Assembly (NCBI GenBank): GCA_964019165.1
Contig: OZ025280.1
Span: 7,310,428 to 7,374,427, forward strand
From: Mastigias papua
Lineage: Eukaryota; Cnidaria; Scyphozoa; Rhizostomeae; Mastigiidae
Reading direction: 5' to 3'
DNA length: 64,000 nt
The notes beneath the pieces are model-generated. The model was not told the DNA's origin, did no database searches, and saw nothing but the letters and a program-made list of their open reading frames with translations. This document shows positions 1-13,290 of the stretch, in pieces. Positions within the stretch are counted from its first letter, which is position 1. Each line of letters begins with the position of its first letter. The translations under genes were made by a program, and so were the position numbers.

Positions 1-484
1 TCCCTTTCTTCTGTCTCCTGTCTCCAGCCTCCCTTAGGTTTTCTCCCCTTGCTTTAGTCTAGCTGCTCTTCATAGTAGATGTAGTCACCACACCCCTTCC
101 CTGGTTAGACCATATAGCTCAAATTCGTTCAAGCATCTCGGGACAGTCTCTCTCTGCTAGTCTGTTGACACGTCTCTAAAGGTTATCTTGAATAAACAGA
201 TGTTGGTTCTAGGTCATCATTACTATCATATCCTGTGATTCTCTGTCTTACATCTAGGTGTTTCTCTTCCATTTTGATCGTCTAGTTGGTCTGCCATCGT
301 TTTTCATATTTATTTCTATAATGTTTATCCTGACAAGGAAATTTATTATCCGGACATAAGCTCTTTACCGCACACCTTCTTAATACCCATCGCATTTTAA
401 TGGATAGTTTAATGAAGTTTTATTGGTTCTGGTATTTCATTCTTTACTGAACTATATTGAATTGCTCAATCTTTATCTTTCTAG
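1..484. other. Upstream flank or intron of TOP3B, nothing recognised
   Basis: No exon or repeat could be recognised here. The TOP3B exon at 485 begins with a split codon that needs two bases from an upstream exon, so at least the right end of this stretch is intron; earlier TOP3B exons lie outside the window or were not seen. Confidence 0.5.
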
Positions 485-2227
485 GTGCAGAGTAATTGTG
501 CATTTATGTAAGGATGCACACCGTGTGTCTGTGAGCGAGGATGAATGTGACTGTGGTTCTGCATTGCTAGATGTTGAATTTAACAAGGTTAGCACATTAT
601 TTGTTATACGTCTCCTTGAAATGACGAGAACTTATTCTTTATGACGTAATGGATTGTTTATTGCAGTGAATGACTCTATATGACATGCTTTCACAAGGTA
701 GCTGTGATCAAATATTGATAAGAATTGCCCCATTAGGCGTAACTTCACACTTTTTTGGGGGTGTTAGGGGTTCTTGCTCTGAAAAATTGGGGGTTCTAGG
801 AGGTTTTCCGTCAGGAAAATTTTTCAAGATTACCCCTTCTAGAACCCCTGGAAATTCGCTTTTGCAACGTGGGATAAACATTGCTGTCATTATTGGCCTT
901 TGTGCGGAGGAGGAAAGCTGATCGGACAACCGGGATTATTTGGAGACTAAGAAAGAATGGTGAACAAGCAACGGTAACCTTTCCTTTTGCAATGGAATAT
1001 ACATACCGCACGATTCATCGATGTTGTTGTTGCCCTGCAAAAAGGTTCGATTGCGCTGCCATTCTCTTTCGTATCTGTTGGGGGTGTCATACCCCCACAC
1101 TCCCGGTATTTACGCCCCTAGTGATAATTCCCTTGATTTCTCCGAAAACAAAACTTGACCAATATGGAAAGAAAGCTTCCATAATCAACGACCACATGAC
1201 TGGACAGTGGCACGTTTTTGTATACCACAGCTCAGGTTGGTAGATAGAACTAGCGAAGATAAGCGAGACTTGAAATTATCTAGTAGCACTCGCTGATATT
1301 CGTGGGATGATCTGCCAACAACCTTTGCCATCTTATTATTTTCAAAGTTGTGTTGCTCTCTTGATGTCCAATAGAATATCCCAAGGGTGACATAAAACAT
1401 GGAGCATTCTATATCAGGAAGTTGTGCGTACGAGGCTGGGGTGAAAATCTGAGACCTACCTTAGAAAAATGTAAACTTATTATTATTTCCAAATATACCA
1501 GCTAGTGATTTATACTTGACATAAATGTAACTGAAACTTTAGTATTTTATTTCTAAAAGAACATCTAGTCCTAGTGAAACTTTGTAAAGGTGCATTATGG
1601 CGCGAAATCTCCTTTAACTGTTTGGTTTTATTCAATGCAAGGTCCAATATTAGGGCTTGAATACAATGTACCACGGGAACACAAATAAAGCTATGACATG
1701 TATTCTGAATTATGTATTCTGGTTTATAATAAGATACGTCAGGAACCCTGTTGAGGTCTATATATGAAATGTGCTCTGTTTCTATACTGTGTTCTTTCAG
1801 TGCTGCATCTCCTGTTACTGAAAAGATAAATTTTTAACCGAAATTTCCAAGGCAGTTTGCTGCAGTCTCATGGCATTTACGATAAATTTTGATAATCTTA
1901 CGTTTTTAGTCACAAGCAAACGTTGATGTTGCAAAACATCTGGGATGTCCTTTCTGTGACCCGCTATTTGTTCCACTTGTAACTGTGCATGGACTGGCCA
2001 GGCAGCCAGGAAGTGCTGGTGTGTCAAGAAGAGGTGGCGCTTCTACCCGTGGTAGAAGGGGAAGGGGGCGTGGACGAGGTGGCAGAGGAGGAAGACGTGG
2101 CCGTGGGAAGAGAATGCGTGGGCATGGAAAAGGTGGCTACAATTCAGATGATGACTTTGTTGATAATGATAGTAAACAGTATATAGCAAAACCAAAAGAC
2201 AAAATTTCATTAGGAGATTTCTTCTAG
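485..2227 (+). CDS. TOP3B: DNA topoisomerase 3-beta, C-terminal two exons (partial gene)
   Basis: Two exons, 485-587 and 1910-2227, joined by a GT-AG intron (588-1909). The 5' part of the gene is missing. The first exon reads CRVIVHLCKDAHRV, then a CxC pair and LLDVEFNK; the second begins with GCPFCDPLF and continues into an Arg-Gly-rich RGG tail, an acidic stretch and the ending KPKDKISLGDFF. The order of Zn-finger, AH.V, LLDV.F.K, GC.FCDP.F, RGG box and KPKDK matches the C-terminal region of metazoan TOP3B. That family encodes a type IA topoisomerase that relaxes single-stranded DNA and RNA, and the RGG box is known to bind RNA and TDRD3. The phase is consistent: the first exon ends on a whole codon and the second starts on one. 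Odd point: one zinc-finger half is CxC (CDC) where I recall CxxC in vertebrates. The stop is at 2225-2227. Confidence 0.88.
733..1121. mobile_element. Possible MITE in the TOP3B intron
   Basis: The left end CATTAGGCGTAA and the reverse complement of the right end, CACTAGGGGCGTAA, look like imperfect terminal inverted repeats, each followed by a G-rich stretch. Inside, GGGGTTCTAG near 796 and its inverse near 835-850 form a hairpin. No clean target duplication was found, so the element type is undetermined. Confidence 0.35.
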
Positions 2228-4851
2228 AATATCGTCGTCATATAATTCAAATATAGACTAAGATATCCAGCTTGAAGTCGTGCTTGAATTTCGCCATTTG
2301 TAATCATCCAGCTATTTCTTTAAAATGATGCTTTCGGATTGGCCTAGCCGTCGTATTTTGTAACTAGGTATATTAATACCGGGTACAGGACTATGAGATT
2401 TAGTGTAGCTCTTGTAAACCATTACTGATAGTACAAATATGGCATTAATGGTATTGAAATGTCAATGAGGACATTAAAATTTATCAAATTTGGACAGCAG
2501 GTACCATAGAAGCTCCATTGAATCCAATCTCGCTGTTAGGCCCTCTCTTTGTAGACGTTATGCAAAATTTCATCTGTTTGTTACTAATCAGTACCATTCA
2601 GTTGACCATGATGATTGGAGTTAAATCATCAAGCTACAATACAAATCTATCAGTTTTAGAGCTATTGTTATATACTTATGTTTTGCAGAGCACACTTGTG
2701 CGGTAAATGTGAGTTAATACAGAATCGAGGTTTCATAAAGTCATCTTTCACAGCGCCTAGTTTCAAGTCTCATCTTTAGAAATGAAATTTTGCTTTTATA
2801 TTTTTGAGTCCATGAAACAGTCAGATACGATGCACGATGCTGCTTGGAAAATTAGTCTTTATTTCTAGGTGCGTCTGTTTTACATGAATGCTTTCAGGAA
2901 TACTACAAGCTTATTGATCTGTGGCTGATTTAAAGCCAATGCCTGGTGCCATCTCACCTAGGAGAGTTAAAGCTGTGCCATAGATGGCCAATACTCAATA
3001 GAATAGAAGAATTGTTATATTTTACTTATATTTATTATGATATGATTATCAAAGTGCTTTGTGTTTAATTCATTGTATAATTATCTGGCAATGTCTGTTC
3101 AACAGTGATCTATCTATCATCTAACTTTTAAAATCGATAGATTTGGAAATAAAGTTACCTGGTGTTGTAATAATGAATATCATTACTCATATTGCAGTTT
3201 TCTGCAAACCCAAGTGTTGAGAATGTCAAGGCAAAACAGATAGCTGATAATATAAAGTGCACAATGTGTTCCATAAACTATCAAAGTTACATACAAGAAT
3301 ACTATATACTACATAAAACAATGAATTATGAATAGCAAATATTGAAAAACTACCTTGCATACTTAAGTTTTATCATAAGCACCTTTAACATTGAGTACTT
3401 TAACTCAAGCTGTAGTGACTTTCTCAAAAAAGAATAAATGTACACAAATTGTGGCATGCTTGGCCTTTGCTCACATTAGATAGACACCGAATGGATTTCA
3501 GTTGACAAGTAGATAACCTTAACGTTTTTCAGCAGGTTGATGGTACTAGTTAACTTTCAGCTACCTTAAGTGTGCCCTATCTGTATGAAATACCTTATGC
3601 AAAATGGGTGTTTGACTATATAACACCAACCCAATAAAGTAATAACAGTTTATGGAAACCCAATCTCCCATATTGGAGTAAAGGTATGTAATAGCACAGA
3701 AAAACCTGAACAGTGCCTTTCGATCTTTTTGATAATACTATACTGAACTTAAACAAAATGGTGGTTAAAACTCAAAAAAGTAGATCTACAAATAGGTCAA
3801 CAATGAAAGATCATAGTAATGGGGTAATCATTTGAAAAGTGCCTGCATGTGTGGAGGGTCATAAGTTACAATGTAAAAACTGAATTAGTCAAATATATAA
3901 AATAAGAGCAGATACAATACATAAGCCAATATGTCATATTTGACATTTAACATCTCCATATGAATACAAGAATATCTGATACAACTACTAAAGGGAACTA
4001 AACATGCCATCACTGATTGGAATTGAATCAATTATGACAAAAGAATTTATTAGTGCTGAAAGCATCTGCAATGATGGTTCTATCCATTCTCTAATTTTGG
4101 TGATAATTGCCATTGATCCTTAATCCTACTGAATGCTTCAAAAGTTAGTATGTCATTGTTGAGGAGAGGCAATTAAGCCATATCTAATTTATTTCAAGTG
4201 ACAACAAAGAGGAGGAATGTGGCAACACATAATAAGGGTTTCAAGTCCTCTGAAAATACAACACTTTTTACCATGAGCATTGGAGCAAAATGAAATGTGC
4301 CAACTTGTAAATACATCCTAAATGCCTGTAGTGTACTAAATTGACAACTAAATAAATATCTACAACACACTGTACCTGAAGTGGTTGTTTACCAAATAAT
4401 CCAACTAAATATGAACAGTAACTAAAGGAAAAAGAATATACTAGCCACATCCTATCAGCAAGATGAACTTACTAAGTTTTCATTTTCAATATAAAAAGCA
4501 GCTAATACATCTTTGATTAATATTTACAAACAGATCAGTGCTTCATGAAAATAACTTTGTAAAAGGAAACATTACTTAAGGAAAGTGATTCTGAATGATT
4601 GGTCTGCTACTTCTACAGTGTGTTTTTCAGTTACTTCCTCTCCCTGTGATATCAGGTATTAGGTAAACCCTACAAATATCAGGGTTCCAAATCTATCCTG
4701 CTGTTCCAATAAGTTTCAGTTAACATCAAAATTTCTCACATGAAGAAGCTGTTTTATGCAAGTGGAATGCAGGAATGAATTTATGTACAATGGTATTAAT
4801 TTGACCAAAAGAAAACAACACAAATATGATAGAAGGCAAGAACAAGTCATA
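2228..4851. other. Intergenic region between TOP3B and RNF141 (convergent genes)
   Basis: AT-rich and without recognisable coding sequence on either strand. It must contain the 3' UTRs of both converging genes. An AATAAA lies near 3149 on the plus strand, but its use by TOP3B cannot be judged. No repeat family was recognised. Confidence 0.5.
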
Positions 4852-7800
4852 TCAAGATGACAATGAAGGAATACCAGATGCCAATGATACAACATAGTCA
4901 TGCATTTCCTGCTTGTCAGGAACATCAGTGATTTCCCAATATTCATCACCATCAGCAATTGTTTGGCGGCAACTTGGGCAAGTCTTCTGGTCATGTTGTT
5001 TCCTGTTGGAAATGATACATATTATCGGTAATCTGCAAAGCATAAGCAAACAAAACTTAGGTATCAAGAGGAGTAACCTTTGGCCTGTTGTAATAAACTT
5101 CTGAGCAAATAACACTTAGCTGCTAGCAAGTATTTGATCAGTCCTTTCAACAGGGCATGACAGATTGCATACAATAAACAAGGAAGTACAACACACTCAG
5201 CAAGATCACTGATGTGACTCACTGCCTGTGTAAAGCTTTGATTTAATTGATTAGGAGTGGCAAAGGCGATTTAAATGATTGATTAGGATTTAAATGCTTC
5301 ATTATATTTCTTTCAAGCAATTCTGCTCAACAGCAATAAAGTCTGATGAAATTTCAAATAAAACAAAAAACATTTACCAAGAATCAATGCACTGCCTGCA
5401 AAAGGAATGGGCACAGACTAATGAAACATCTGATTTCCTTTCCATACAAATACAGCATTCGATTTCTTCCCAACTTAGTTCATCCACTCTATAACAGGAA
5501 ATGATTATTGAAAGTTTGACTTTCTTGCCATGCAACTGGATTCAGCTGGCATATTTTACACTTAAATGAGATTGTTAATTAACCCCAAAACTGGTTAAGT
5601 ACCGTATCACCACAAGTGACCTGGTAATACTCAGTGTCAAAAATTCTAAGCTCTATATATTTTTCATAAAATTTGACACTGCAAGAACTCTAATGCTATG
5701 ATATTATAAACTTATATTATATAGGTCACGCTTTATTATACTAAGTATCAGTTTATATCACATCAACTGCCTGCCTATTTATAGGGAACCCTGTAATAAG
5801 GAACTAGGCTTAGAATGCTCCAGAAAAGTAAAGAACTTGAAAGAGCTAGTCAGGCTCCGGTGAAGAAACAAACAATTCTGATTATATGATCTGCTTAATG
5901 AAGCAAAAGATGAAAATGGATGCTATGACACAAGTATTATAGCAAAATAATTTCTATACTATCAATACACTAAAACACAAAGCCAAAGCTGAAGTATGGG
6001 TAACTCAAAAATATAACAGAACAGAAGTTTGAAAGTCTACTTATGGAAAATGATTAGGAACTTTGAATCTCATTTTAAACAATAAATGAGGAGCTCTATC
6101 CTCAACTCAGGCTTGAGGATACTTATAACTAAATGTGTGTACATAATGCAATGCAAATAAACACAACCAATCATATCACAATGCATGATGAAAACACATA
6201 TATGTTCACACATATATTAAGACTATCATATTGCATTACCTATTAAAGATTTCAGACTGTGAGATCGTATCATCCTGTAAAAGAGCAAATAACATGAAAC
6301 TAGGGAACATGGAAACAAAGCTGTGTGATTAATTTACTTTTCATTTCACTTTGCAAGTGATGAGTCAGACTAATGTTTCTGATTTGATGCAGGCCTCTGT
6401 AGTGAAGGTGCCCTGTTGTATGCATCTGTCTCAGCACATGCCCTGCTGGGACAAGGTGCACATGTCATCATGCACTTCATTCTTGAAAATTAGCTATAGC
6501 ATGCAACTTGACAATAAATGTTGGACATGAATCATGTACCTCAGTATGAAACTCAACCACAAGGTGCAAGACTGGTTGCAGGTCTGCCAAAATCCTTAAG
6601 GAGAGGCCTGTTGTTGGTACATGCAAAAGCCCACACAACCAATTGGATAACATAACAAAATTATATATCTGTACATTCATAGATTACATTATATACAGAA
6701 ATTTGGATTGATAGATTCAATTAATAAGGATAAACCAGGCTTGTCTAGTAAACTGTTTTTCCATATGCACTATTTACCTAATATATACTAACTAAAATTG
6801 TTGGCATTATCTTAAGGAAGATGGCATTCTAGACATATCTATAAGATTGCATCAAATGAAAAGGCCTGATATAAGTACCCATGCTTGGGGGTCATTGTGG
6901 TATATTTGTCTTCAAAAATGATGGCAATTTTAAAAGTCCAGGATAGATGGTGATTCATTCCAGTTAACTTCTCATGTTGCCACTTAATATATAGTGAAGA
7001 AAGAGACAACTGCAAACTCTGAGTTAATTATATAGCAGGCCTTGTCCAGAAAGGCACTCAATCAAGCAGAAGTGCCTATAACACACATACAACTATGCAT
7101 GAAGTGTCATATATCAAGAACCCAACTGCTTGAAGTTGAAGGTATATGTTCCTACAAGGGGTTCAAAACAGAGCACCTGACTTGTTCAGGGAGCTTGCCT
7201 TTCACAACACTTTTATTCTGCCTGGGGCAAGGACTGATAAAGTATACCTGCACTCCTTCTTCAATTGGTGTGCTGACCTCCTCACTAGCAACAACATTTC
7301 CAGCTGAATCCACAAACTGGAACTCATGTTCTTGGTCTTGCCCATATTTTTTTCCTACTCGTTTCAAGATGTCATTCCTGAGAGTCCAGAACTGGACTAT
7401 ATTCATGTATCTGGTAATCACTGGGTCCTGATTATTACCATCAACCTGAAAATAGCATGAAACTCATAATCATTGACTTCCCACTCTCATTCTCAATAAG
7501 AAAATACCCATTATTGGGGCATACTGACCTCTATCACTATCAATGTCAGAATATTACTATCAACAACAGTATTCAAAGAAGGTAGCCCTCCAGCCATGGT
7601 TGGATTTCAAGGGGTCCTCTGGCTAACTAAAAGCTATTGATAACTTTTAAAATCTAATAGTAATTTCTACATAAAAAGAAATGAAACATTGCACTTATAA
7701 AACAGTGACAGTCAGAGTGATAAAATTAGAGGTATAAAAAAAGAAGCTTCAAATGAAAGCAAATCATGAAAGATCTTCTTTGCAATTAAAAATAAATTTG

Positions 7801-9785
7801 GTTCTTTTATACAATGTAGTCTAGAACAAGATTTATAAACAGAGAGAACTAGATAAGCACCCCACCTTAAAGCAAAAGATTCTGGATTTTCCTTTCCATT
7901 GTAGTCCTCCTTCAATTTTGAAATGAAATACTACCCTGTAGCCTGATGACTTGCATGACTTCCCCAGCCTATCACAAGGAGATAAAATAGTAAGGGTGTT
8001 GTCTTTTTGTCTAGAATATGACCACAATTGGAAATAACATATACTAAAGGCAATATAAGATCCAAACATCATGATATATGTTATGCTATGCTATGTTATG
8101 CTATGCTTTGTTATGTTGTGCTGTGTTATGATATGTTGTTGCATTTTAGTATGTTATGTTATGCTGTGTGTTATCAGACCTTTTGGTGCAAAAATTGTCA
8201 CAAGAATGGTACATGGCCTGCACAAATCAGCCATTGAGGATGCTTGGGTGATAAAAGCTTTCTGCTTTGTAGGCATACCCCTGAAGCACAACATTGTTCT
8301 TCAACCTAGTTATATTGATGTGTGTGATTAACACTTCACACATACTTTAGACCTAACTGTGATGGTGTTTGATTTTGTGCACCTCACAGAAACAGGCTTA
8401 AAATGTGGATGGACTTCCTTGTGCTTAGCGGTTGAAGTCTTTTGATGATAAGCGCATACATCTATTGACATTTGGCTATGCTATCTGTCTAAATGAGTGC
8501 TGAGTCATAATTGCTGGGTGCTGGGGGTTAAACAGGGATTTTGCAAGGGCAATGAATCACCTGTGTAAATAGGTTTGTGAGGGTAAGAGTTATTGCCCCT
8601 GAAAAGCAAACAGGTCCAGTGCTATGATATGCTATGCTATGTGTGTTATGTTATGCTAGTTTATGGTATATGAATAATAGAGATCTATTGACTATAGGCC
8701 TATCCATACTACCAATCTCACACTACACATCCATACCAATTCCTCTATCTTCTTTTAATCAATAACAACATACACCAATAACAATATTAGAACCATACTG
8801 ACTGGAACAGCATACATGAGAATATCTGTAAGGAATGCAATAGTAGGTACCTATCTCAAAAACCAGAAACACCCTATTGTCAGCCTAACATGCCCATAAG
8901 TTATAGCATAGTTACATACAACTGACAGAATTATAGCCGATAAAGGCACCCTATTAGTTCAAATCACAATATACAATATAATGAACTAGTGACCAACTGA
9001 AAAATTGAAATATTAGAATTATGTGACCCAACTGGCCAGTAGTTATTTAGCATGGTAAATTTGTGCTGACAAAAAATATCATGTCATTTACAACTCTACC
9101 AGTAGTTATATGGCCCTTGTTGATAACAACACTTAGTGAGCAAAAAAGGTACTATGCATAAAACTTGCTACTATCAGTACTATTATCACTATTCTTGTGT
9201 TAGCATAATGCATGGTCCAAGCTTAATACAGTTGCCATACCTTGCTATAGGGTGAGCCAGACACTCAAGAGTGGTGATGCTACAAAAGTAGCATCTGCAT
9301 CACAATTAAGCATGAATTGATATTAACAACTTGTGTAGTACATATGCACAAAAGATGAAACTTACATAATATTCAAATCATCAACAGCACCTGCGAAGGT
9401 TAAAGAAAGATTCATTATGCCAGATGAAGAAATACAAAAAAACAGATACAAAACTAGGTCAGCTATTCTGTGTGTGTCTAGTGGAAAATGCACTAAGCAG
9501 ACAACTCTAAAACTTGATATCTTTGATTCTATCCTTCAATAGGGGCAAACAGAGCAGAGATAAAAAAGGCTATGCAAGACTTTACAGCACAGCAAAATAT
9601 ATGAACATATATACATATATAAATGTATAATTACATTGAAAATCCCGTTTTGAAAGTAATGCAATTTCCTTGAATATGCATGCTCTTTCACTGACAAATG
9701 ACAGGCCCCGTTTCAACTCAGCTTTCCTGTCTTCAGTAAAGAGCTTATCACATTGTTCTTTCACATGACTCTGTACTTTGCCCAT
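4852..9785 (-). CDS. RNF141: RING finger protein 141-like E3 ubiquitin ligase (complete, 7 exons)
   Basis: Minus-strand exons in order: 9785-9635, 9390-9366, 8010-7866, 7445-7248, 6274-6240, 5488-5378 and 5002-4852. All introns are GT-AG, all phases close, and the product is 271 residues (human RNF141, as I recall, is about 230). The start MGKVQS fits an N-myristoylation signal (Gly2, Ser6), as in human MGQQIS. The C3HC4 RING is complete: C196, C199, C210, H212, C215, C218, C230 and C233. It is followed by an RNF141-type tail with W.I.D.P....M..YV. The middle part RYMNIVQFW aligns with the human RIMNLYQF region. The protein is expected to be a membrane-anchored ubiquitin ligase; its substrate is unknown. 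The extra length comes mainly from a polar insert in exon 4. The start codon was chosen because it opens the myristoylation motif and the exon 1 reading frame. Confidence 0.88.
6240..6274 (-). CDS. RNF141: RNF141 exon 5 (35 bp)
   Basis: Short exon bounded by TTTTACAG on the 5' side and GTAATG on the 3' side (minus strand), coding [11 protein letters not shown] plus two bases. Its final AG combines with A at 5488 to give Arg185 just ahead of the RING. Without it the phases of exons 4 and 6 do not join. Confidence 0.8.
8080..8170 (+). repeat. Pentanucleotide array (ATGCT/ATGTT)n
   Basis: Degenerate tandem repeat of a TATGC/TATGT pentamer in RNF141 intron 2. A shorter relative of the same array lies 450 bp away at 8621-8660. 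Confidence 0.85.
8621..8660 (+). repeat. Second pentanucleotide array
   Basis: GCTATGATATGCTATGCTAT and following bases repeat the pentamer seen at 8080-8170, in the same intron and orientation. Confidence 0.75.
9366..9390 (-). CDS. RNF141: RNF141 exon 2, 25-bp micro-exon
   Basis: Bounded by CCTTCGCAG upstream and GTAAGT downstream on the minus strand. Exon 1 ends with one base (T), this exon starts with GT and ends with AT, and exon 3 starts with A. The joined reading is CAVDDLNII, which aligns with the AELND region of vertebrate RNF141. The exact phase fit and strong splice sites support it although it is far too short to be seen as an open reading frame. Confidence 0.8.
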
Positions 9786-12700
9786 CTGCTAACGAACCAC
9801 TTAGCTTGCTTCCAATGACTCTGCTGGAAGGCAGAAAATAGCTGATTGTGAATGCTGGTTCAAAAATAATGCAGTTTGCAGACATTTTAAACCACAATGC
9901 CTTTTGTATAGATTTTCTCACATAATGTATTTTAGGATTCTTGAACCCTATGCACCTCACAAGTCTCCAAATATTAAGTCTATATAAATGAACCCCATGC
10001 CTTGCAATTAATCCTATATTATTTAAACTGACTGATGAGCTTCCCTTATCGAGCATTCTGTTTTTGACTTGAAATATCCCTGAGTAAAAACAACTGTGGT
10101 TCTTTCAGTTTGTAGGCAACATGTAGCGAGATAGTTCTTCTCATACTGACTTTCACGTTTCAAAATGGCATTAAGTAGTGCTTGTGTGATGCTCTTCTTG
10201 TGGTATTTTCATGAAATCATATATTTGCACTTAAATACCGCCATAATTTTGTTGTAAGTAGGCAGAATTTGCAAGAACATGTGCCTATAAAACAAAGCAT
10301 GTTTACGCACAGCACAAATGCTCAAATCCAGATATAAGCACCTTGGCTTGCTCCAAAGAGGTACAATTTGCTTCAATATATGTCATACAGCTGCAAATGT
10401 GCATGCCTGCATAATATAATTCAACTTTCTGAATAAAGTTCCATTTCTCACACTACCCTAGTCCACTACAACCACTATGATATCAGTGGCTCAACTCATC
10501 AATAGAAGCAACTAAATGCTTGTTTAGGTCAAATGATTAATACTAAAAATTCAATAACAAGGAATTACTTATGGACTTTGAAACATTTATTGCATGTCTC
10601 TTACAACATGGACAAGTCCAATAACAATGTATCATCTGTACAACAAGAAATGTTAACATACTTGAAAATACTGCTTTCTATTTTTAATTGTCTAAATTGC
10701 ATTCAAATCTAAACTATGTTCATAACAAAGAAGGATCTGGAATAGATTCAAAACATTCATCTAATTGTAGCCTGTAATTATAAGAATAAAAGTACAGAGT
10801 GCAGCTCTCAGCGAACCTACCAATCAAAATTAGTAAATTCAACATGACATTCCACAATTACGTGCCGAAATAAATAAGAACAGCGCCTTTCAATCGCACA
10901 GCTGTTACGCTCTATTGTTTACGCGGAACTCAAGTCAGCCCAGATTCTCGCTTTCAAGGTCGCGCGAGACCGAATTTTAACAAAATTGAGATTTTCATGA
11001 CCCGATTACTAATACATGACAAAACGACACCTTGCTGTATAATTTTTCACTGTAAGTCTGAACTATTACGTTTTCATTTATCTTATCGATATCTGTATGC
11101 GACCTTTTGTTGTTTTTAGAAAAATCTTTGTTTTGAGGCAACTTTGGCAATTTTCATGAAAATTGCTCTATTTAGGCCCTCGCATCACAGAACATATTTC
11201 GCTCGCGCTTCCAAACTGTTATAGATAACTATTTGGAATTTTTGCATAAATTAGAATGATAATAGGGCTATACGATTATGTAGGTGCCCCATTGGTCAGC
11301 AGTTGCTAAATTATTCAAATATTGATTAGTAATCTTCAGAGGTCGTTTACACCATGATCATCCTGTCAAATCACTTTGGCACCGCAAATGTGATTGACCG
11401 TAATAAGTGAACCATATGTTTTTTGGCTTTTTTGCATTGATTTGTGCTTTGTGAGTGAAGCGCGAGCAATTTTTCTACCGAGCAATGTGAGAAAAACAGC
11501 CGTTGCACCGCAGGGGATTGAGGGCTACGCAGTGGCTCAGAGTACGGAGCCTAATAAAAACTTGTGCCTGGTATTAACAGATTACCTTAGGATGAATCGT
11601 GGTGCCTCAGTACTTCATTTACTAAAAGTTATGGCAATCTTTTTTCCGTTTTCTGATATCTTTGCCGTAAGTCGAGTAATAGATAAAATTACGGGCGCTA
11701 GTGGAAAAATGGGCCTACCGTGACTTGAGTTCCGCGTTGTAACAGCTGTTAATCAGGAAAGTGTAAATAATGTTTTTCTACATTGTTGATTGACACTAGA
11801 AAATTTTGTCTCCCACTTGCGCCCAAGTAATGTAACATTCAATATATTTCTCGCCGGAAAGTATACAGACAACCGATCTCAATGAGTGCCACAATAATCA
11901 AATGCTGCATAGCTACGTCTTGTCACGAGAAGACATGAGTATTTGTTGTGTTCATGGTTAAGAAAGTGGACTTAAAAGATAATTCATCTTTCCCCGTGAC
12001 AAAACTTAAATCGAGAGAGAAGGTACAGAATACTCCAAAAGTCTGTGCTACAATCAAAATGAAATGCAATACGGATTCTCTCCAGATACCTAGGTCTCAG
12101 AAAAGAAAGACTTCCGTCTTTAAATTGAGTTTGAGTATATACTGTAGATATACAGTATACATATATACTTTCCTCTATACACATATAAATTCACCGTGTA
12201 ACGATATATAAGTACAAAGCTTCAGTGATTGCTGTTGTAACATTCTTGATAGCCAAGGTCGCGCGTCTCCAGGTGAATCAGCGATGGCCTCTTAACATGT
12301 GCGTAACAAATACTAGCTTACTAAGTATTAAAATGTAGTGGCCTAAGTTGCTTACCTACCTTTCCAGTCACTGACCTCTGAAATGCCGTGGAATTAAAGC
12401 AAAAATCATTGTAATGACAAACAAAATACTGACCTTACCAATATTAATAAGTACTCTATGTGACTGCAGCAGCGTATTGTCGAGCACAACTACAGTATTT
12501 CGTCCTTCTATACGTCCAGCTAAACACTGCAGCTTGGAGATTTCGGCCTCTGACTAATGGTAGTGATTAGCATGACGTAACCACTGACAGCAGCTGCAAC
12601 TACACTTATTTCAGTTTTCTGGCAACAAGACATTTTGTATAAGAAACCAGTAAACAATGCCAGTGCTGGTGTCTTTAAAGTATTGCAATTTTAGTTTGAA

Positions 12701-12999
12701 AAGTTTATTATTTGGTATCTTATATTTAATATGGCAAAGCTCAAAACTCTATCCCTATACTTGCTAGGACTTATTCAAAAATAGCAAGCGAATTGCTCAA
12801 AGTCCTTTTTATAGATTTGCATTTTAAAAAAAGATGTTATAATAAATTGTGAAATGTAAAAATGAAAAAATATGTGAAAGTGAACGAAATGGATTTGGAA
12901 TTGTTGATGACGATTATTATCATCTTCGTGGACCAAACTCTACTGTAGATGTTGAGCTAAGGCGATGTGATCTTCTGTGATGGCTGCGAGCGGTCTTTA
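9786..12999. other. Upstream region of RNF141, no recognised gene
   Basis: Presumed promoter and 5' UTR of RNF141 adjacent to 9786, then AT-rich sequence. CG-containing stretches cluster near 10900-11000 and 11460-11520. No conserved exon, transposon signature or RNA gene could be identified. One open frame at 11394-11723 is listed separately. Confidence 0.4.
11394..11723 (+). CDS. Unrecognised 109-codon open frame
   Basis: An ATG-to-stop frame of 109 codons, longer than its surroundings would suggest. The product has a hydrophobic start (FWLFCIDLCF) and no motif that I recognise. No splice sites or neighbours tie it to a gene. It may be an exon of an unknown gene, a transposon relic or chance. 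Confidence 0.15.
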   Translation: MTVISEPYVFWLFCIDLCFVSEARAIFLPSNVRKTAVAPQGIEGYAVAQSTEPNKNLCLVLTDYLRMNRGASVLHLLKVMAIFFPFSDIFAVSRVIDKITGASGKMGLP

Positions 13000-13290
13000 A
13001 GTCATTGTCGAATCAGAATCATGTCCAGAGAGTAATCAGCTTTGGTATACCATATTTATTACAACTATTTAAACTAATGTCTATCTATATACATGGCTCG
13101 GCTGAGTGACATACGTCCCCGCCATTGGCTCTAAGTTGTACTCATCTCATTTCTAACTCTAACTCTATTCCCAACTCTATTCCAACTCTATTCCATCTCC
13201 ATGTAACTCTTTCTTTCCAACTCTTCCTTCCTTAACTTAATGCCTGAGGGCTATATATACTTATTACCACCTAATGTTGTGTCAGCAGTT
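13000..13290 (-). mobile_element. Possible solo LTR
   Basis: Read on the minus strand, the segment has a TATATATAG box, a purine-rich tandem of GGAATAGAGTT units (plus strand 13150-13200), then GTAATAAATATGG as a possible polyadenylation signal. That order is typical of an LTR. No target duplication or second LTR was found, so this is tentative. Confidence 0.3.

Noticed and set aside
8028..8331. [13 protein letters not shown] open frames
   Set aside because: Translation of the pentanucleotide array.
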